A stretch of DNA of 64,000 nucleotides from Winogradskyella sp. KYW1333 (GTDB taxonomy: Bacteria; Bacteroidota; Bacteroidia; Flavobacteriales; Flavobacteriaceae): assembly GCF_003335675.1 (NCBI RefSeq), contig NZ_QPHL01000017.1, positions 620,001-684,000 on the forward strand, given 5' to 3'. The notes under the pieces are model-generated. The model made no database searches. It saw only the letters and a list, made by a program, of their open reading frames with translations, and was not told the origin of the DNA. The position numbers were made by a program, and so were the translations under genes. This document shows positions 36,610 to 46,476 of this stretch, piece after piece (the first letter of the stretch is position 1; each line of letters begins with the position of its first letter).

Positions 36610-38841
36610 ATGAATTTGAAATATGCTCTAGCTATTATTGGCTTTCTTACTACTTCTTTAATTTACTGTCAAAATAAACAAATAACACTTGAAGAAATAT
36701 GGAGTGGCACATTTAGAACAGAGGGAATGCAAGCCCTTCATTCTATGAAAAACGGAAAGCAATATTCAATTTTGAATTTTGATAGACAGACAAGAAACTC
36801 AACCATAGATATTTACGATTATAAAACCTTGCAAAAAGAAATAACCTTAGTGTCTTCTGAAGAAATAGAAGATATTGAAGGTTTTTTTGATTATACCTTT
36901 AGCCTAGACGAGTCTAAAGTAATATTAACTACAAACGAAGTGCCTGTTTTTAGACGCTCAAGATTAGGTGAATATTATGTATATGATATAAACGATAAGT
37001 CTTTGATAAAAGTTTCAGAGGAATTTGTTCAAGAGCCAACATTATCACCTGATGCTTCAAAAATTGCATATGGATATAAAAATAACCTGTATGTGAAGGA
37101 TCTTACAACTGGTAAGGTGGAGCAAATAACCTTTGATGGCGAAAAGAATAAAATTATCAATGGAATAACAGATTGGGTATATGAGGAAGAATTTAGTTTC
37201 GTTAGAGCTTTTGATTGGAACAAAGACAGCAATCAAATAGCATTTATAAGATTTGACGAAACAAGCGTACCTGAATTTTCAATGGATGTTTATGGTTCTG
37301 ATTTATACCAGACACAACAAGTATTTAAGTATCCTAAGGCTGGTGAAACCAATTCTATTGTGTCCTTACTTCTTTATAACCTAAACACTAAAAAATTAAG
37401 CGAAATAAAGGTAGATAAATCTTATAATGATTTTTACATACCAAGGCTTCAATGGACTAATGACGCCAATGTTTTGAGTGCTCAATACATGAACCGACAC
37501 CAAAACGAACTTGATCTTTGGATGATTAATACGAGTTCTAAAGTATCCAAATTAGTGCTGGCAGAAAAAGACAAAGCATATATTGATGTGACATTTGATC
37601 TCACCTTTTTAAAGGATAATAGTTTTATTTGGACTAGTGAGAATGATGGTTTTAATCATATTTACCATTATTCTAGAGAGGGAGAGTTAATAAATCAAGT
37701 AACGAATGGTAATTGGGAAGTAACCAATTATTATGGTTTTAATGAAAAGGCAAATACCATTTATTTTCAGTCCACTGAAAATGGATCTATAAATAGAGAT
37801 GTTTATTCAATTAAACTTAATGGCAAGAGTAAAAAACGACTAACCAAAACTACTGGTTCTAACAGTGCCTCATTCAGTGCTGATTTCACTTATTTTATCA
37901 ACACACATTCAAGTGCTACCACACCACCTGAATACACATTGAACATTGCAAAATCTGGTGAAGTGGTAAAAAGCATTAAGGATAATGATAAGCTTGCTCA
38001 AAAAATAGGTGACTATAAGACCTCTAAAAAGGAGTTCTCGACAATAAATGTGAATGGTAATGATCTCAATATGTGGATGATTAAACCCGCAGATTTTGAT
38101 GATAGTAAAACATACCCACTTTTTATGTATCAGTATTCTGGTCCTGGATCTCAGTCTGTTGCAAATCGCTGGAACGGAACTAACGATTATTGGTATCAAA
38201 TGCTTGCTCAAGATGGATATGTGGTTGTTTGCGTAGATGGAAGGGGAACAGGTTTTAAAGGCGCAGAGTTTAAAAAGGTAACTCAAAATGAACTGGGTAA
38301 ATACGAAGTGGAAGATCAAATAGCTGTTGCAAAGAAACTAGGAGAATTACCTTATATTGATGAATCTAGAATCGGAATTTGGGGATGGAGTTATGGTGGT
38401 TTTATGAGTAGCAATGCACTTTTCAAAGGAAATGATGTCTTCAATATGGCAATAGCTGTTGCACCTGTCACAAGTTGGAGGTTTTATGATACAATTTATA
38501 CAGAACGGTATATGACGACACCACAAGAAAATCCTAGTGGTTATGACGAAAATTCTCCAATTAACCATGTTGATAAATTGAAGGGTGATTTCTTGTTAAT
38601 ACATGGAACAGGTGATGATAATGTACATATGCAGAATACAATGAGAATGGTTGAGGCTCTAATACAAGCAGATAAACAATTTGAATGGATGATTTATCCA
38701 GATAAAAATCATGGTATTTACGGCGGAAATACAAGACTACATCTTTATAAAAAAATGACAAACTTCATCCATGAAACTTTGGGTGATAAGCGTGAAACTA
38801 GAGTGGAGAAGGAGCAAGAGTCTTTGAATATTAAAGGATAA
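36610..38841 (+). CDS. S9 family dipeptidyl peptidase IV
   Basis: This is a 743-residue exported serine peptidase with a signal (MNLKYALAIIGFLTTSLIYCQ). The DPP-IV beta-propeller (about 90-460) includes VYEEEFSFVRAFDW with the Glu pair that holds the peptide N-terminus. The C-terminal alpha/beta hydrolase domain has nucleophile Ser in GWSYGGFMS (about 594), Asp in GTGDDNVH (about 668) and His in KNHGIYG (about 700). It releases Xaa-Pro/Ala dipeptides in the periplasm. It lies 30 bp before a POT dipeptide transporter, so it supplies that carrier's substrate. Confidence 0.93.
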   Translation: MNLKYALAIIGFLTTSLIYCQNKQITLEEIWSGTFRTEGMQALHSMKNGKQYSILNFDRQTRNSTIDIYDYKTLQKEITLVSSEEIEDIEGFFDYTFSLDESKVILTTNEVPVFRRSRLGEYYVYDINDKSLIKVSEEFVQEPTLSPDASKIAYGYKNNLYVKDLTTGKVEQITFDGEKNKIINGITDWVYEEEFSFVRAFDWNKDSNQIAFIRFDETSVPEFSMDVYGSDLYQTQQVFKYPKAGETNSIVSLLLYNLNTKKLSEIKVDKSYNDFYIPRLQWTNDANVLSAQYMNRHQNELDLWMINTSSKVSKLVLAEKDKAYIDVTFDLTFLKDNSFIWTSENDGFNHIYHYSREGELINQVTNGNWEVTNYYGFNEKANTIYFQSTENGSINRDVYSIKLNGKSKKRLTKTTGSNSASFSADFTYFINTHSSATTPPEYTLNIAKSGEVVKSIKDNDKLAQKIGDYKTSKKEFSTINVNGNDLNMWMIKPADFDDSKTYPLFMYQYSGPGSQSVANRWNGTNDYWYQMLAQDGYVVVCVDGRGTGFKGAEFKKVTQNELGKYEVEDQIAVAKKLGELPYIDESRIGIWGWSYGGFMSSNALFKGNDVFNMAIAVAPVTSWRFYDTIYTERYMTTPQENPSGYDENSPINHVDKLKGDFLLIHGTGDDNVHMQNTMRMVEALIQADKQFEWMIYPDKNHGIYGGNTRLHLYKKMTNFIHETLGDKRETRVEKEQESLNIKG

Positions 38842-38871
38842 CTAATAACTAACTAAATTAAATAATATAAT

Positions 38872-40269
38872 ATGTCAACATTAATTAAACAACCATACCA
38901 AAAAGAGCTATTTGGGCATCCAGTGGGATTATTCGTTTTATTTTTTACCGAAATGTGGGAACGTTTCTCCTATTATGGAATGCGAGCAATACTCGTATTG
39001 TATTTAGTGGCGCAATCAACTGGTGATAATGCAGGATTAGGGTGGACAAACGGTGAAGCATTGGCGCTTTATGGATGGTATACCATGTTAGTTTATGTAG
39101 CATCTATTCCAGGTGGTTGGATAGCGGATAAATTTTTAGGTCAGAAGAAATCAGTACTATATGGTGGAATTTTATTAGTTGCAGGTCACAGTATTTTGGC
39201 TGTTGAGCAACTTTGGGCCTTTTATTCTGGTTTAGGTTTAATCATAGCTGGTGTTGGTATGTTAAAACCTAATATCTCAACTATGGTTGGTGGTCTTTAT
39301 AAACAAGGTGATATCAGAAGAGATAAGGGGTTCACAATTTTCTATATAGGTATTAATGTAGGTGCGTTTTTATCAAGTTTAATTGTTGGATATGTTGGAG
39401 AAGTACACGGTTGGCATTATGGATTTGGACTTGCGGGAATCGGAATGGCAGCTGGATTAATTCAGTATTTAGCTGGTATGAAATATTTAACACAAGTAGG
39501 TAATTTCCTTGGTGCTTCTGAGAACAAAGTAGAAAAAGAGGCAATGGATAAACCTCTTACTAAAATAGAAAAGGATAGAGTAATTGTACTTTTTATATCG
39601 TTCTTACTTGTAATAGTATTTTGGGGTGCTTTTGAGCAAGCAGGTGGATTAATGAATATCTACGCATCAGAAAAAACCAATCGTATGCTAATGGGTTGGG
39701 AAGTACCAGCATCTTGGTTCCAATCACTTAATGCTATGTTTATTATCTTTTTAGGTACTTCAGTTGCTGGGTATTGGGCTAGTAGAAAATTAAAAGGAAA
39801 ACTATCTACGGGATTATTTAAAATGATCGTAGGTCTGATTATAATGGGTACAGGATTCTTTTTTATGACAGCAGCTGCAGGTCAATATGAGAATTCAGGG
39901 GCATCTGCTATGTATTGGTTAGTACTTGCGTATTTATTCCATACTATTGGTGAACTATGTATATCTCCAGTCGCATTATCCTATATAACAAAATTGGCAC
40001 CTATAAAGTATGCTTCGTTAATGATGGGTGTTTATTTTGCAATGACAGGATTCGGAAATAAATTAGCTGGACTACTAGGTGAGGCTTCTGAAAAATTAGG
40101 TGAATTCACAATTTTTACGGGAATTGCAGTATTCTGCGTTATATTCGGATTATTAGTAATGGTGTTCAGAAATAAATTAGAAAGCCTTACACATGGTGCT
40201 GAAGATGATGAGCACGAAATGCTTGAAGCTGAGAAATATGAGCTTGCAGATCCAGACATCAATAACTAA
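38872..40269 (+). CDS. POT-family proton-dependent oligopeptide transporter (first copy)
   Basis: This is a 465-residue protein with about 12-14 membrane helices. The POT signature ExxERFxYY is present as TEMWERFSYYGMRA (about 24-37), followed by GGWIADKFLGQKK. It imports di- and tripeptides with protons. It lies 30 bp after the dipeptidyl peptidase gene and is closed by its own terminator, so the two form a release-and-uptake unit. Confidence 0.93.
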   Translation: MSTLIKQPYQKELFGHPVGLFVLFFTEMWERFSYYGMRAILVLYLVAQSTGDNAGLGWTNGEALALYGWYTMLVYVASIPGGWIADKFLGQKKSVLYGGILLVAGHSILAVEQLWAFYSGLGLIIAGVGMLKPNISTMVGGLYKQGDIRRDKGFTIFYIGINVGAFLSSLIVGYVGEVHGWHYGFGLAGIGMAAGLIQYLAGMKYLTQVGNFLGASENKVEKEAMDKPLTKIEKDRVIVLFISFLLVIVFWGAFEQAGGLMNIYASEKTNRMLMGWEVPASWFQSLNAMFIIFLGTSVAGYWASRKLKGKLSTGLFKMIVGLIIMGTGFFFMTAAAGQYENSGASAMYWLVLAYLFHTIGELCISPVALSYITKLAPIKYASLMMGVYFAMTGFGNKLAGLLGEASEKLGEFTIFTGIAVFCVIFGLLVMVFRNKLESLTHGAEDDEHEMLEAEKYELADPDINN

Positions 40270-40282
40270 ATATTAAAATAAC

Positions 40283-40317
40283 AAACCCTTATTCAATAGT
40301 ATTGCAAAAGGGTTTTT
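40283..40317 (+). terminator. Terminator between the two POT genes
   Basis: AAACCCTT (40283-40290) pairs with AAGGGTTT (40308-40315) around a 17-base loop, followed by T residues. The long loop makes it a moderate hairpin. Confidence 0.65.
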
Positions 40318-40342
40318 CTTAACTAACTAAACAATCTATTTT

Positions 40343-42118
40343 ATGAGTACTTCATCCGAAAATTTTTTCGCGACAAAGGTAATGGGACATCCAGCAGGTC
40401 TGTTTGTTTTATTCTTTACTGAAATGTGGGAGCGTTTTTCGTATTACGGAATGCGTGCAATCCTTGTTATTTTTCTAACCGGAGTGGTTACTGGAGATAA
40501 TCCTGGTTGGGGCTGGGATAAATCTGCGGCTTTGTCGCTTTTAGGTACTTATGCCATGTTTGTATACCTTACACCGATAGTTGGTGGGTGGTTAGCTGAC
40601 AATAAGATTGGGTACAGACTTGCAGTTGTTATAGGTGCACTTCTAATGACTTTAGGACATGCATCCATGGCTGTAGAAACACCTACTTTTCTCTATATTG
40701 GTATAGCGCTTTTAATATTAGGAAATGGTTTTTTTAAGCCTAATATGACCTCAATAATTTCAAAAATGTATGAGGGGCACGACGATAAAAAAGATGGTGC
40801 GTACAACATTTTTTATATGGGTGTAAATGCAGGAGCATTCATTGGAATAATGCTTTGTGGCTGGGTTGGTGAAAAAGTTGGTTGGAGTTATGGATTTGGT
40901 TTAGCCGGTATTTTTATGTTTTTAGGTATGGTTCAATTTTATTATGCCCAACCGCTATTCGGTGATGTTGGAGCAAAGCCTAAAGACGAAGATAAAGGCA
41001 TAATTGATACCCTAACCGATAATCTAGATGACACGAAAGAAAAAATCAGTGGTAAGCTTAATAAGTTTGTAACGATAGACTATGTTTTAATTACCATTTT
41101 TGTTCTTTCCGCATTGATATTTATTGTTAATGATCCATTAAGTAAAATAGGTAACATTAATGTGCTTAGTTTTGATATTGCTGGGATGACAGATTCTCTG
41201 TTTTTTGCCTTGCTAGCTGCACTTCTCTTTATTGTTATACTTATTGTGAGAATACCTAGATATGAAAAAGTTGTGAGAGACAGAATGATTGCTTTTACTA
41301 TCTTCTGTATATTCACTATTTTCTTCTGGGCAGCGTTTGAGCAAGCAGCAGGTTCATTACCACTTTACACAAGAGATTTTACGGATAGATTATTGGTCGG
41401 TAGTGCCGCAACAACTTTTAAAGTTGTAGATTTAATAGTTACAGTTGTGCCATTAGCCATAATTACTTATGTTTTATTAAGTCTCTTTAGACAGACATTT
41501 AATAGAATTAGTTTTTCTAATATTGTTTTAGGAATCAGTTTCTTAATAGTTTGGGCTATTGTTATTTTTAAATTATATACCGAATATCAGGCAACTGAGA
41601 CAGAAGTACCTGTAACATGGTTCGCCATTTTAAACTCATTATTTATAATAATTTTTGCACCATTATTCACGAAATGGTGGGATAGCAAATACAATCCACC
41701 AGCTTCCGTAAAATATGGTTTGGGATTAATAATAATGGCCATAGGATTTGGTTTTCTGGCATTTGCAACAAGAAATGTGCCTCTAGGTGCATCTACTGCT
41801 AAATTGAGTATGATGTGGTTAGTTTTAGCTTATTTATTCCACACACTTGGTGAATTATGTTTGTCACCAATGGGATTGTCTTACCTGAGTAAACTTGTGC
41901 CAGCGAGAATGGTAGCATTTATGTTTGGTGTGTACTATTTGGCAATTGCAATTGGAAACAAAATGGCGCATTATGTAGGGGGTGATATAGAGAAAATAAC
42001 AAACGAAAGCGGTTTGTCATATTTCTTTTTAATCTTTACAATTGTACCTATTGTATTGGGTCTAGTATCTTTTGCGTTACATCCATTATTAAAACGATTA
42101 ATGCACGGTGTACGTTAA
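40343..42118 (+). CDS. POT-family oligopeptide transporter (second, longer copy)
   Basis: This is a 591-residue tandem paralogue of the preceding transporter. The N-terminus has the same TEMWERFSYYGMRA signature and GGWLADNKIGY. It is about 125 residues longer, mainly in the middle: an acidic/basic loop (about 210-245, GAKPKDEDKG) and extra hydrophobic helices before the conserved FWAAFEQAAGSLPLYT. Different length and divergence suggest a different peptide range. It is separately transcribed from the first copy if the intervening terminator is efficient. Confidence 0.92.
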   Translation: MSTSSENFFATKVMGHPAGLFVLFFTEMWERFSYYGMRAILVIFLTGVVTGDNPGWGWDKSAALSLLGTYAMFVYLTPIVGGWLADNKIGYRLAVVIGALLMTLGHASMAVETPTFLYIGIALLILGNGFFKPNMTSIISKMYEGHDDKKDGAYNIFYMGVNAGAFIGIMLCGWVGEKVGWSYGFGLAGIFMFLGMVQFYYAQPLFGDVGAKPKDEDKGIIDTLTDNLDDTKEKISGKLNKFVTIDYVLITIFVLSALIFIVNDPLSKIGNINVLSFDIAGMTDSLFFALLAALLFIVILIVRIPRYEKVVRDRMIAFTIFCIFTIFFWAAFEQAAGSLPLYTRDFTDRLLVGSAATTFKVVDLIVTVVPLAIITYVLLSLFRQTFNRISFSNIVLGISFLIVWAIVIFKLYTEYQATETEVPVTWFAILNSLFIIIFAPLFTKWWDSKYNPPASVKYGLGLIIMAIGFGFLAFATRNVPLGASTAKLSMMWLVLAYLFHTLGELCLSPMGLSYLSKLVPARMVAFMFGVYYLAIAIGNKMAHYVGGDIEKITNESGLSYFFLIFTIVPIVLGLVSFALHPLLKRLMHGVR

Positions 42119-42140
42119 TGTATAACCGTTAAAAAAACTT

Positions 42141-42168
42141 AAAATGCTCCTGTATTGGAGCATTTTTT
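42141..42168 (+). terminator. Terminator after the second POT gene
   Basis: AATGCTCC-TGTATT-GGAGCATT followed by TTTT forms a strong hairpin with a six-base loop. Its presence argues against the upstream ATG at 42144 for the next gene, which would lie inside the hairpin. Confidence 0.88.
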
Positions 42169-42203
42169 GTAAGTTCGAAACGAATATTGCAACAAATCGA
42201 AAT

Positions 42204-42776
42204 ATGAAAAGGCTACAATACATAATTGCTTTCTTAATGTTTGGGTCATTGGTGTCCGCACAAAATACTGCTACAGAGACCAAAGGTGAAATTAATTGGA
42301 TTACCATTGAGGAGGCATTAGAATTACAGAAAAAAGAACCCAAAAAGATATTTATGGATGTTTACACCAATTGGTGTGGGCCATGTAAATTATTGGATAA
42401 AAATACATTTCATAATCCTGATGTGATTGATTATGTAAATGAAAACTACTATGCCGTTAAATTTGATGCTGAAGGCAATTCTACAGTTAATTTTAAGGAA
42501 CAAACATTTAGTAATCCCAATTTTGATCCAGCAAAGATCAATAGACGTAACGGAGTGCACCAGTTTGCTAAATTTTTAAAGGTAAGTGGATATCCTTCAA
42601 TGTTGTTTTTTGATGAAGAGGCTAATTATTTAACACCGGTTACTGGGTATTTAAAACCACAGCAATTAGAGTTATACCTAAAATTGTTTGGAGAAGATAA
42701 GCATAAGGAAATGACAACTCAAGAAGCATTTAACGATTATTACAGAGCCTTTAAACCATCGTTTAAGGCGCAATAA
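42204..42776 (+). CDS. Exported thioredoxin-fold protein
   Basis: This is about 190 residues. The start at 42204 gives a clean signal peptide (MKRLQYIIAFLMFGSLVSAQ). The active site is CGPC in TNWCGPCKLLD (about residue 60), with the cis-Pro in KVSGYPSMLFFD. It is probably a periplasmic thiol-disulfide oxidoreductase of the thioredoxin_7/DUF255-like type. It is monocistronic between two terminators, the second lying inside the end of convergent comEC. Confidence 0.87.
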   Translation: MKRLQYIIAFLMFGSLVSAQNTATETKGEINWITIEEALELQKKEPKKIFMDVYTNWCGPCKLLDKNTFHNPDVIDYVNENYYAVKFDAEGNSTVNFKEQTFSNPNFDPAKINRRNGVHQFAKFLKVSGYPSMLFFDEEANYLTPVTGYLKPQQLELYLKLFGEDKHKEMTTQEAFNDYYRAFKPSFKAQ

Positions 42777-42783
42777 GTATATT

Positions 42784-44814
42784 TTATTTTAAAATTAAAG
42801 CTCCCTTTTCATTGGTATAATGGAAAGGGATTTTTTTGTCTTCACATGTACTTTTCCAGCGAAATACATAAGATTTAAAATTACTTGCGTCAGCAATAAT
42901 AAGTTTGGGGTTGATGTTGTCAATTAGTCTGTTTAGGTTAATTTTTGGTGAGTTTCTCAATAGTATCATATCTGGTTTAAAACTCAAATTTTTGTATACT
43001 CCAAGACTGTCAATTACTAAGATTTTATTGTTTTGGAAATTATATAAATATTGAATGCTATCCTCAACAACTTCAGAAATAGATTCACCGATCTTATAAT
43101 TTGATATAACATTATCATATTTCCTTTTTTCAGAGTTTAAATTGTGATGGACTATTAATTGACTATTTAGTTTTTGTCCAATCATTGTAAATCTACTTTT
43201 ATTAAAAACGATAAATACATCACTTAATGAATGATGTTTGGTATTTAATTGTATGACCTGAAATCCAATAACTCCTATAAAACAAATAGCTAGCCATTTA
43301 AAAACACGCTTCTTATAGGTTTGTATAGCTCCTACAACAATTAAATAAGCCAACAATACCTGAAAAATAGTAAAAGGAATATCTTTTAATAGAAAAGATT
43401 CAAATTGTGCAATCCAACTAATAAAATCATTTAATAACTCAATTATGAAACTATAAACATCAACAATAGTCTTATTCAACCCATCTAGTAATGCCATAAT
43501 GATAACAAATAAACCAAACCCAAGTATTAGACTTAAAAATGGAATAACTACAAGATTAGAAATGAAAAATAGACCAGGAAATTGATGAAAATAAAACAGA
43601 CTAATTGGAACAACTCCAATTTGGGCTGCTAATGTTACCGTGAATATTTGCCATAGTTTGTCAGGAATTAAAAACTTTGGTTTCCATAGTTTATATAATA
43701 TGGGTTGGAAACTGACAATTCCAAAAACTGCCAAATAGCTTAATTGAAAACCAACTTCGAACAAAAATATAGGTTTAAATAATAATATTAAAAATGCCGA
43801 GATGAAGAGCGTGTTGTAAATATTTGTTGGTCGTTTGTAATGCATAGCAATACTAATAATGCTAAACATAGTAACTGCTCTTGTAACTGAGGGTGATAAA
43901 CCGGCAATAACTGCAAATGACCATAATAGAATAATGATAATCAAAGGCCTTAATATCCTGCCATTTCTAAGATATAAAAATGGTCTAAGAATGAAGTTAA
44001 GTATCCATAATAGGATACCAACATGTAAGCCGGAGACTGCTAAAATATGTATTGTCCCTGAGTTGACATAACTATTATAAATACTCTTGTCTATAGATTG
44101 TCTTTGACCTAATAAAAGCGCATTAATGATACCTAAAACATCATTCTTAAAACCAGCTTCAATCAGGTTTTTATTAATTGCCACTCTCAATTTATCAGCA
44201 TATCCGTAGATAGTGGTTTTATTATTAGTTATAATCTTAAGAGCGTCTGAATTTAAATACAATTGATGGTAAACTTGTTTTAGCTCTAAATATTTCCTGT
44301 AATCAAATTGATACGGATTTAATGGTTTCTGAATATCATTAACAATTGTTGAGGCAAATACAATATCGTCAATACCTAGTGTGCTTTTTAGACTGTCATG
44401 TTTTATATTAATTAGTATTTTCCCAGATGACTCCTGATTATTGATCGACTTTATTTTTACGATATACTTATCGTTATAGGCGTCTGACTTAAGTCGCCCA
44501 ACAACTTTGAAAATGAATATGTTGTTTTTATCTTCTAGTATTTTATGGCTATAGTGAGAGGTTTTAGTTTTTTGATCTTGTAAGTTATAGGCATTAATAC
44601 CAATACCAATCATACATAGATAAGTGAGAGCGCCAAAAAAAGGTAGTCTGTCAATTTTATTTTTTAGTATTAACAGTATTATCCCAATTGCAACTAATAA
44701 TACAGTTGTAGTAAGTAAAATCAGATTTTGATTTAGTTTCAAATAATGTGCTAGTACTATGCCAAGAATTAGACAAAACGTAAGTTTAATGATATTGAAA
44801 TTGAGGAGATTCAT
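42784..44814 (-). CDS. comEC: ComEC/Rec2-family DNA-uptake channel protein
   Basis: This is a 676-residue inner-membrane protein. An N-terminal DUF4131-like region with two helices and a small beta domain (about 1-200) is followed by the Competence domain with many helices. That domain carries the hallmark HILAVSGLHVGILLW (about 252-266) and GLSPSVTRAVTMF. The C-terminal 140 residues are in the place of the metallo-beta-lactamase domain but lack an HxHxDH motif, so nuclease activity is doubtful. It probably passes single-stranded DNA during transformation. It is the last gene of a surE-lpxB-NlpC/P60-comEC minus-strand run. Confidence 0.9.
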   Translation of the reverse strand: MNLLNFNIIKLTFCLILGIVLAHYLKLNQNLILLTTTVLLVAIGIILLILKNKIDRLPFFGALTYLCMIGIGINAYNLQDQKTKTSHYSHKILEDKNNIFIFKVVGRLKSDAYNDKYIVKIKSINNQESSGKILINIKHDSLKSTLGIDDIVFASTIVNDIQKPLNPYQFDYRKYLELKQVYHQLYLNSDALKIITNNKTTIYGYADKLRVAINKNLIEAGFKNDVLGIINALLLGQRQSIDKSIYNSYVNSGTIHILAVSGLHVGILLWILNFILRPFLYLRNGRILRPLIIIILLWSFAVIAGLSPSVTRAVTMFSIISIAMHYKRPTNIYNTLFISAFLILLFKPIFLFEVGFQLSYLAVFGIVSFQPILYKLWKPKFLIPDKLWQIFTVTLAAQIGVVPISLFYFHQFPGLFFISNLVVIPFLSLILGFGLFVIIMALLDGLNKTIVDVYSFIIELLNDFISWIAQFESFLLKDIPFTIFQVLLAYLIVVGAIQTYKKRVFKWLAICFIGVIGFQVIQLNTKHHSLSDVFIVFNKSRFTMIGQKLNSQLIVHHNLNSEKRKYDNVISNYKIGESISEVVEDSIQYLYNFQNNKILVIDSLGVYKNLSFKPDMILLRNSPKINLNRLIDNINPKLIIADASNFKSYVFRWKSTCEDKKIPFHYTNEKGALILK
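42802..42837 (+). terminator. Terminator of the thioredoxin gene, inside comEC (antisense)
   Basis: TCCCTTTTCATT (42802-42813) pairs with AATGGAAAGGGA (42819-42830) over 12 bp with one G-U pair and a 5-base loop, followed by seven T. It stands 25 bp after the stop of the thioredoxin-fold gene, but on the other strand it is the last codons of comEC. Confidence 0.85.
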
Positions 44815-44843
44815 TGAAATGAAGCTCTAAAATAAGAAAAGTA

Positions 44844-45353
44844 TTATAATACGCGTCTCGCCTGTACAAAGGCAAAATACCAATAGCGTTCTGCTAGAGA
44901 AGAAACCATTACGCCCTTACTGCTAGAAGCATGTATAAACTCAACATTACCAGTACGCACTTCAGTAACAATACCAACATGATTTACTTTTCGAGAATTT
45001 TTCTTGGTGGCAAAAAACACAAGGTCACCAACATTAACCTCTTTAAGATCTATCCAATCACCTGCAGATTTTAAATCACTAGTAGTTCTAGGTAAATCAA
45101 TTTCATGTTGCTTAAAGCTGGTATAGATTAAACCAGAGCAGTCCATACCTCGTTTTGTTGTACCTCCATATTTATAACGTGTGCCATTAAATGACTTAGC
45201 GTATTTTACAATGGCATTGGCTTCTTTAGTAGGCTTGTTGGTAGTAGTAACATTTATAATTTTAGTTGATGTTTTAGAGGCTGTATATTTCTTTTTTGAC
45301 TTACAGCTACTCAGGCACAAAGCCATAAGGATAATAAGTAGTAGTTGTTTCAT
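44844..45353 (-). CDS. NlpC/P60 (C40) peptidase lipoprotein
   Basis: This is about 169 residues. I prefer the ATG at 45353, one base after the lpxB stop (TAGTATG). An in-frame ATG at 45371 inside lpxB would add six residues. The lipoprotein signal ends ALCLSSC. The C-terminal NlpC/P60 domain has catalytic Cys in GMDCSGLIYTSF, His in KVNHVGIVTEV and the third polar residue near EFIHASSSKGVMVS. It cleaves D-Glu-mDAP-type bonds in peptidoglycan peptides. It is in an operon with lpxB upstream and comEC 29 bp downstream. Confidence 0.92.
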   Translation of the reverse strand: MKQLLLIILMALCLSSCKSKKKYTASKTSTKIINVTTTNKPTKEANAIVKYAKSFNGTRYKYGGTTKRGMDCSGLIYTSFKQHEIDLPRTTSDLKSAGDWIDLKEVNVGDLVFFATKKNSRKVNHVGIVTEVRTGNVEFIHASSSKGVMVSSLAERYWYFAFVQARRVL

Positions 45354-45354
45354 A

Positions 45355-46464
45355 CTAAGAAATTGCTTCATAAATTAATTTGGCAGCCTTGTCACTAGCA
45401 CCTTTTCCACCGAGTTTCTGCTCTAGCTCATAATAATCCAAATATAGTTGTTCACGCTTTTCAAAATTTAAAATTGCCTTAAGCTCCTTTGTCAATTGCT
45501 CTTTATTTAAATCCCCTTGTATTAGTTCCGTAACAACTTCTCTGTCCATTATTAAATTCACTAACGAAATATACTTTAATGTTATTATTTGTTTTGCAAT
45601 ATGATAGGATATTGGATTTGCTTTATAACATACTACTTGAGGCACCTTATACAATGCTGTTTCTAATGTGGCAGTGCCAGATGTTACAAGTGCAGCATTA
45701 GATATGCTTAACAAATCATATGTTTTATTAGATATAAAACTAACATTATCTTGTTTTATGAATTGCTTGTAAAATTCATAATCTTGACTTGGTGCACCGG
45801 CTATAACAAATTGATAATCTTCGAAGTCATTAACCAAACTTAACATCACTCCAAGCATTTTGGTAATTTCTTGTTTTCTGCTACCAGGTAACAATGCAAT
45901 AATTGGTTTGCTACTTAGATTATTTGATTTTCTAAACTCGTTTTCGTTTACATGTGGTCTATCGGTTATTCCATCTATTAAGGGGTGCCCAACAAAATTA
46001 ACTTTATAGCTGTACTTTTCGTAAAACTCCTTTTCAAATGGAAGGATGCAGTACATGGCATCTACATCTCTTTTAATTTTTTCAACTCGTTTGACTCTAG
46101 ATGCCCAAACTTGAGGAGAAATATAATAATGCGTTTTAAATCCTTGTTGCTTTGCCCATTTTGCAATACGTAGATTAAAACCAGAATTATCAATGAATAC
46201 TATTACATCAGGTTTAAATGAAGCTATATCCGTTTTGCAAAACTTTATAAGGCCTAGAATTTTTCTGAGATTAATAATCACTTCAGCAAAACCCATAAAT
46301 TGACGTTCCTTATAATGCTTAACCAAAGTTCCACCAACTGATTGCATTAAATCGCCACCCCAAAATCTTATGTCTGCTTTTTCATCTTGCTTATAGAGTG
46401 CTTTCATGAGATTAGATCCGTGTAAATCTCCCGAGGCCTCACCTGCAACTATATAGTACTTCAT
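45355..46464 (-). CDS. lpxB: Lipid-A-disaccharide synthase
   Basis: This is a 369-residue GT19 enzyme at the inner face of the inner membrane. It joins UDP-diacylglucosamine and lipid X in lipid A synthesis. It opens YYIVAGEASGDLHGSNLMKAL, the family hallmark, and has IDNSGFNLRIAKWAK, YYISPQVWASR, FVGHPLID, LLPGSRKQEI and TSGTATLETALYKVPQVVCYK. It lies 12 bp after surE. Confidence 0.95.
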   Translation of the reverse strand: MKYYIVAGEASGDLHGSNLMKALYKQDEKADIRFWGGDLMQSVGGTLVKHYKERQFMGFAEVIINLRKILGLIKFCKTDIASFKPDVIVFIDNSGFNLRIAKWAKQQGFKTHYYISPQVWASRVKRVEKIKRDVDAMYCILPFEKEFYEKYSYKVNFVGHPLIDGITDRPHVNENEFRKSNNLSSKPIIALLPGSRKQEITKMLGVMLSLVNDFEDYQFVIAGAPSQDYEFYKQFIKQDNVSFISNKTYDLLSISNAALVTSGTATLETALYKVPQVVCYKANPISYHIAKQIITLKYISLVNLIMDREVVTELIQGDLNKEQLTKELKAILNFEKREQLYLDYYELEQKLGGKGASDKAAKLIYEAIS

Positions 46465-46476
46465 GCTAAAAACTTA

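Noticed and set aside
37909..38319. 136-residue minus-strand open frame inside the dipeptidyl peptidase gene
   Set aside because: It lies opposite the conserved hydrolase domain and its translation looks like a random Ile/His-rich shadow.
42144..42203. Upstream ATG for the thioredoxin-fold gene
   Set aside because: It lies inside the terminator hairpin of the preceding gene and would bury the signal peptide.
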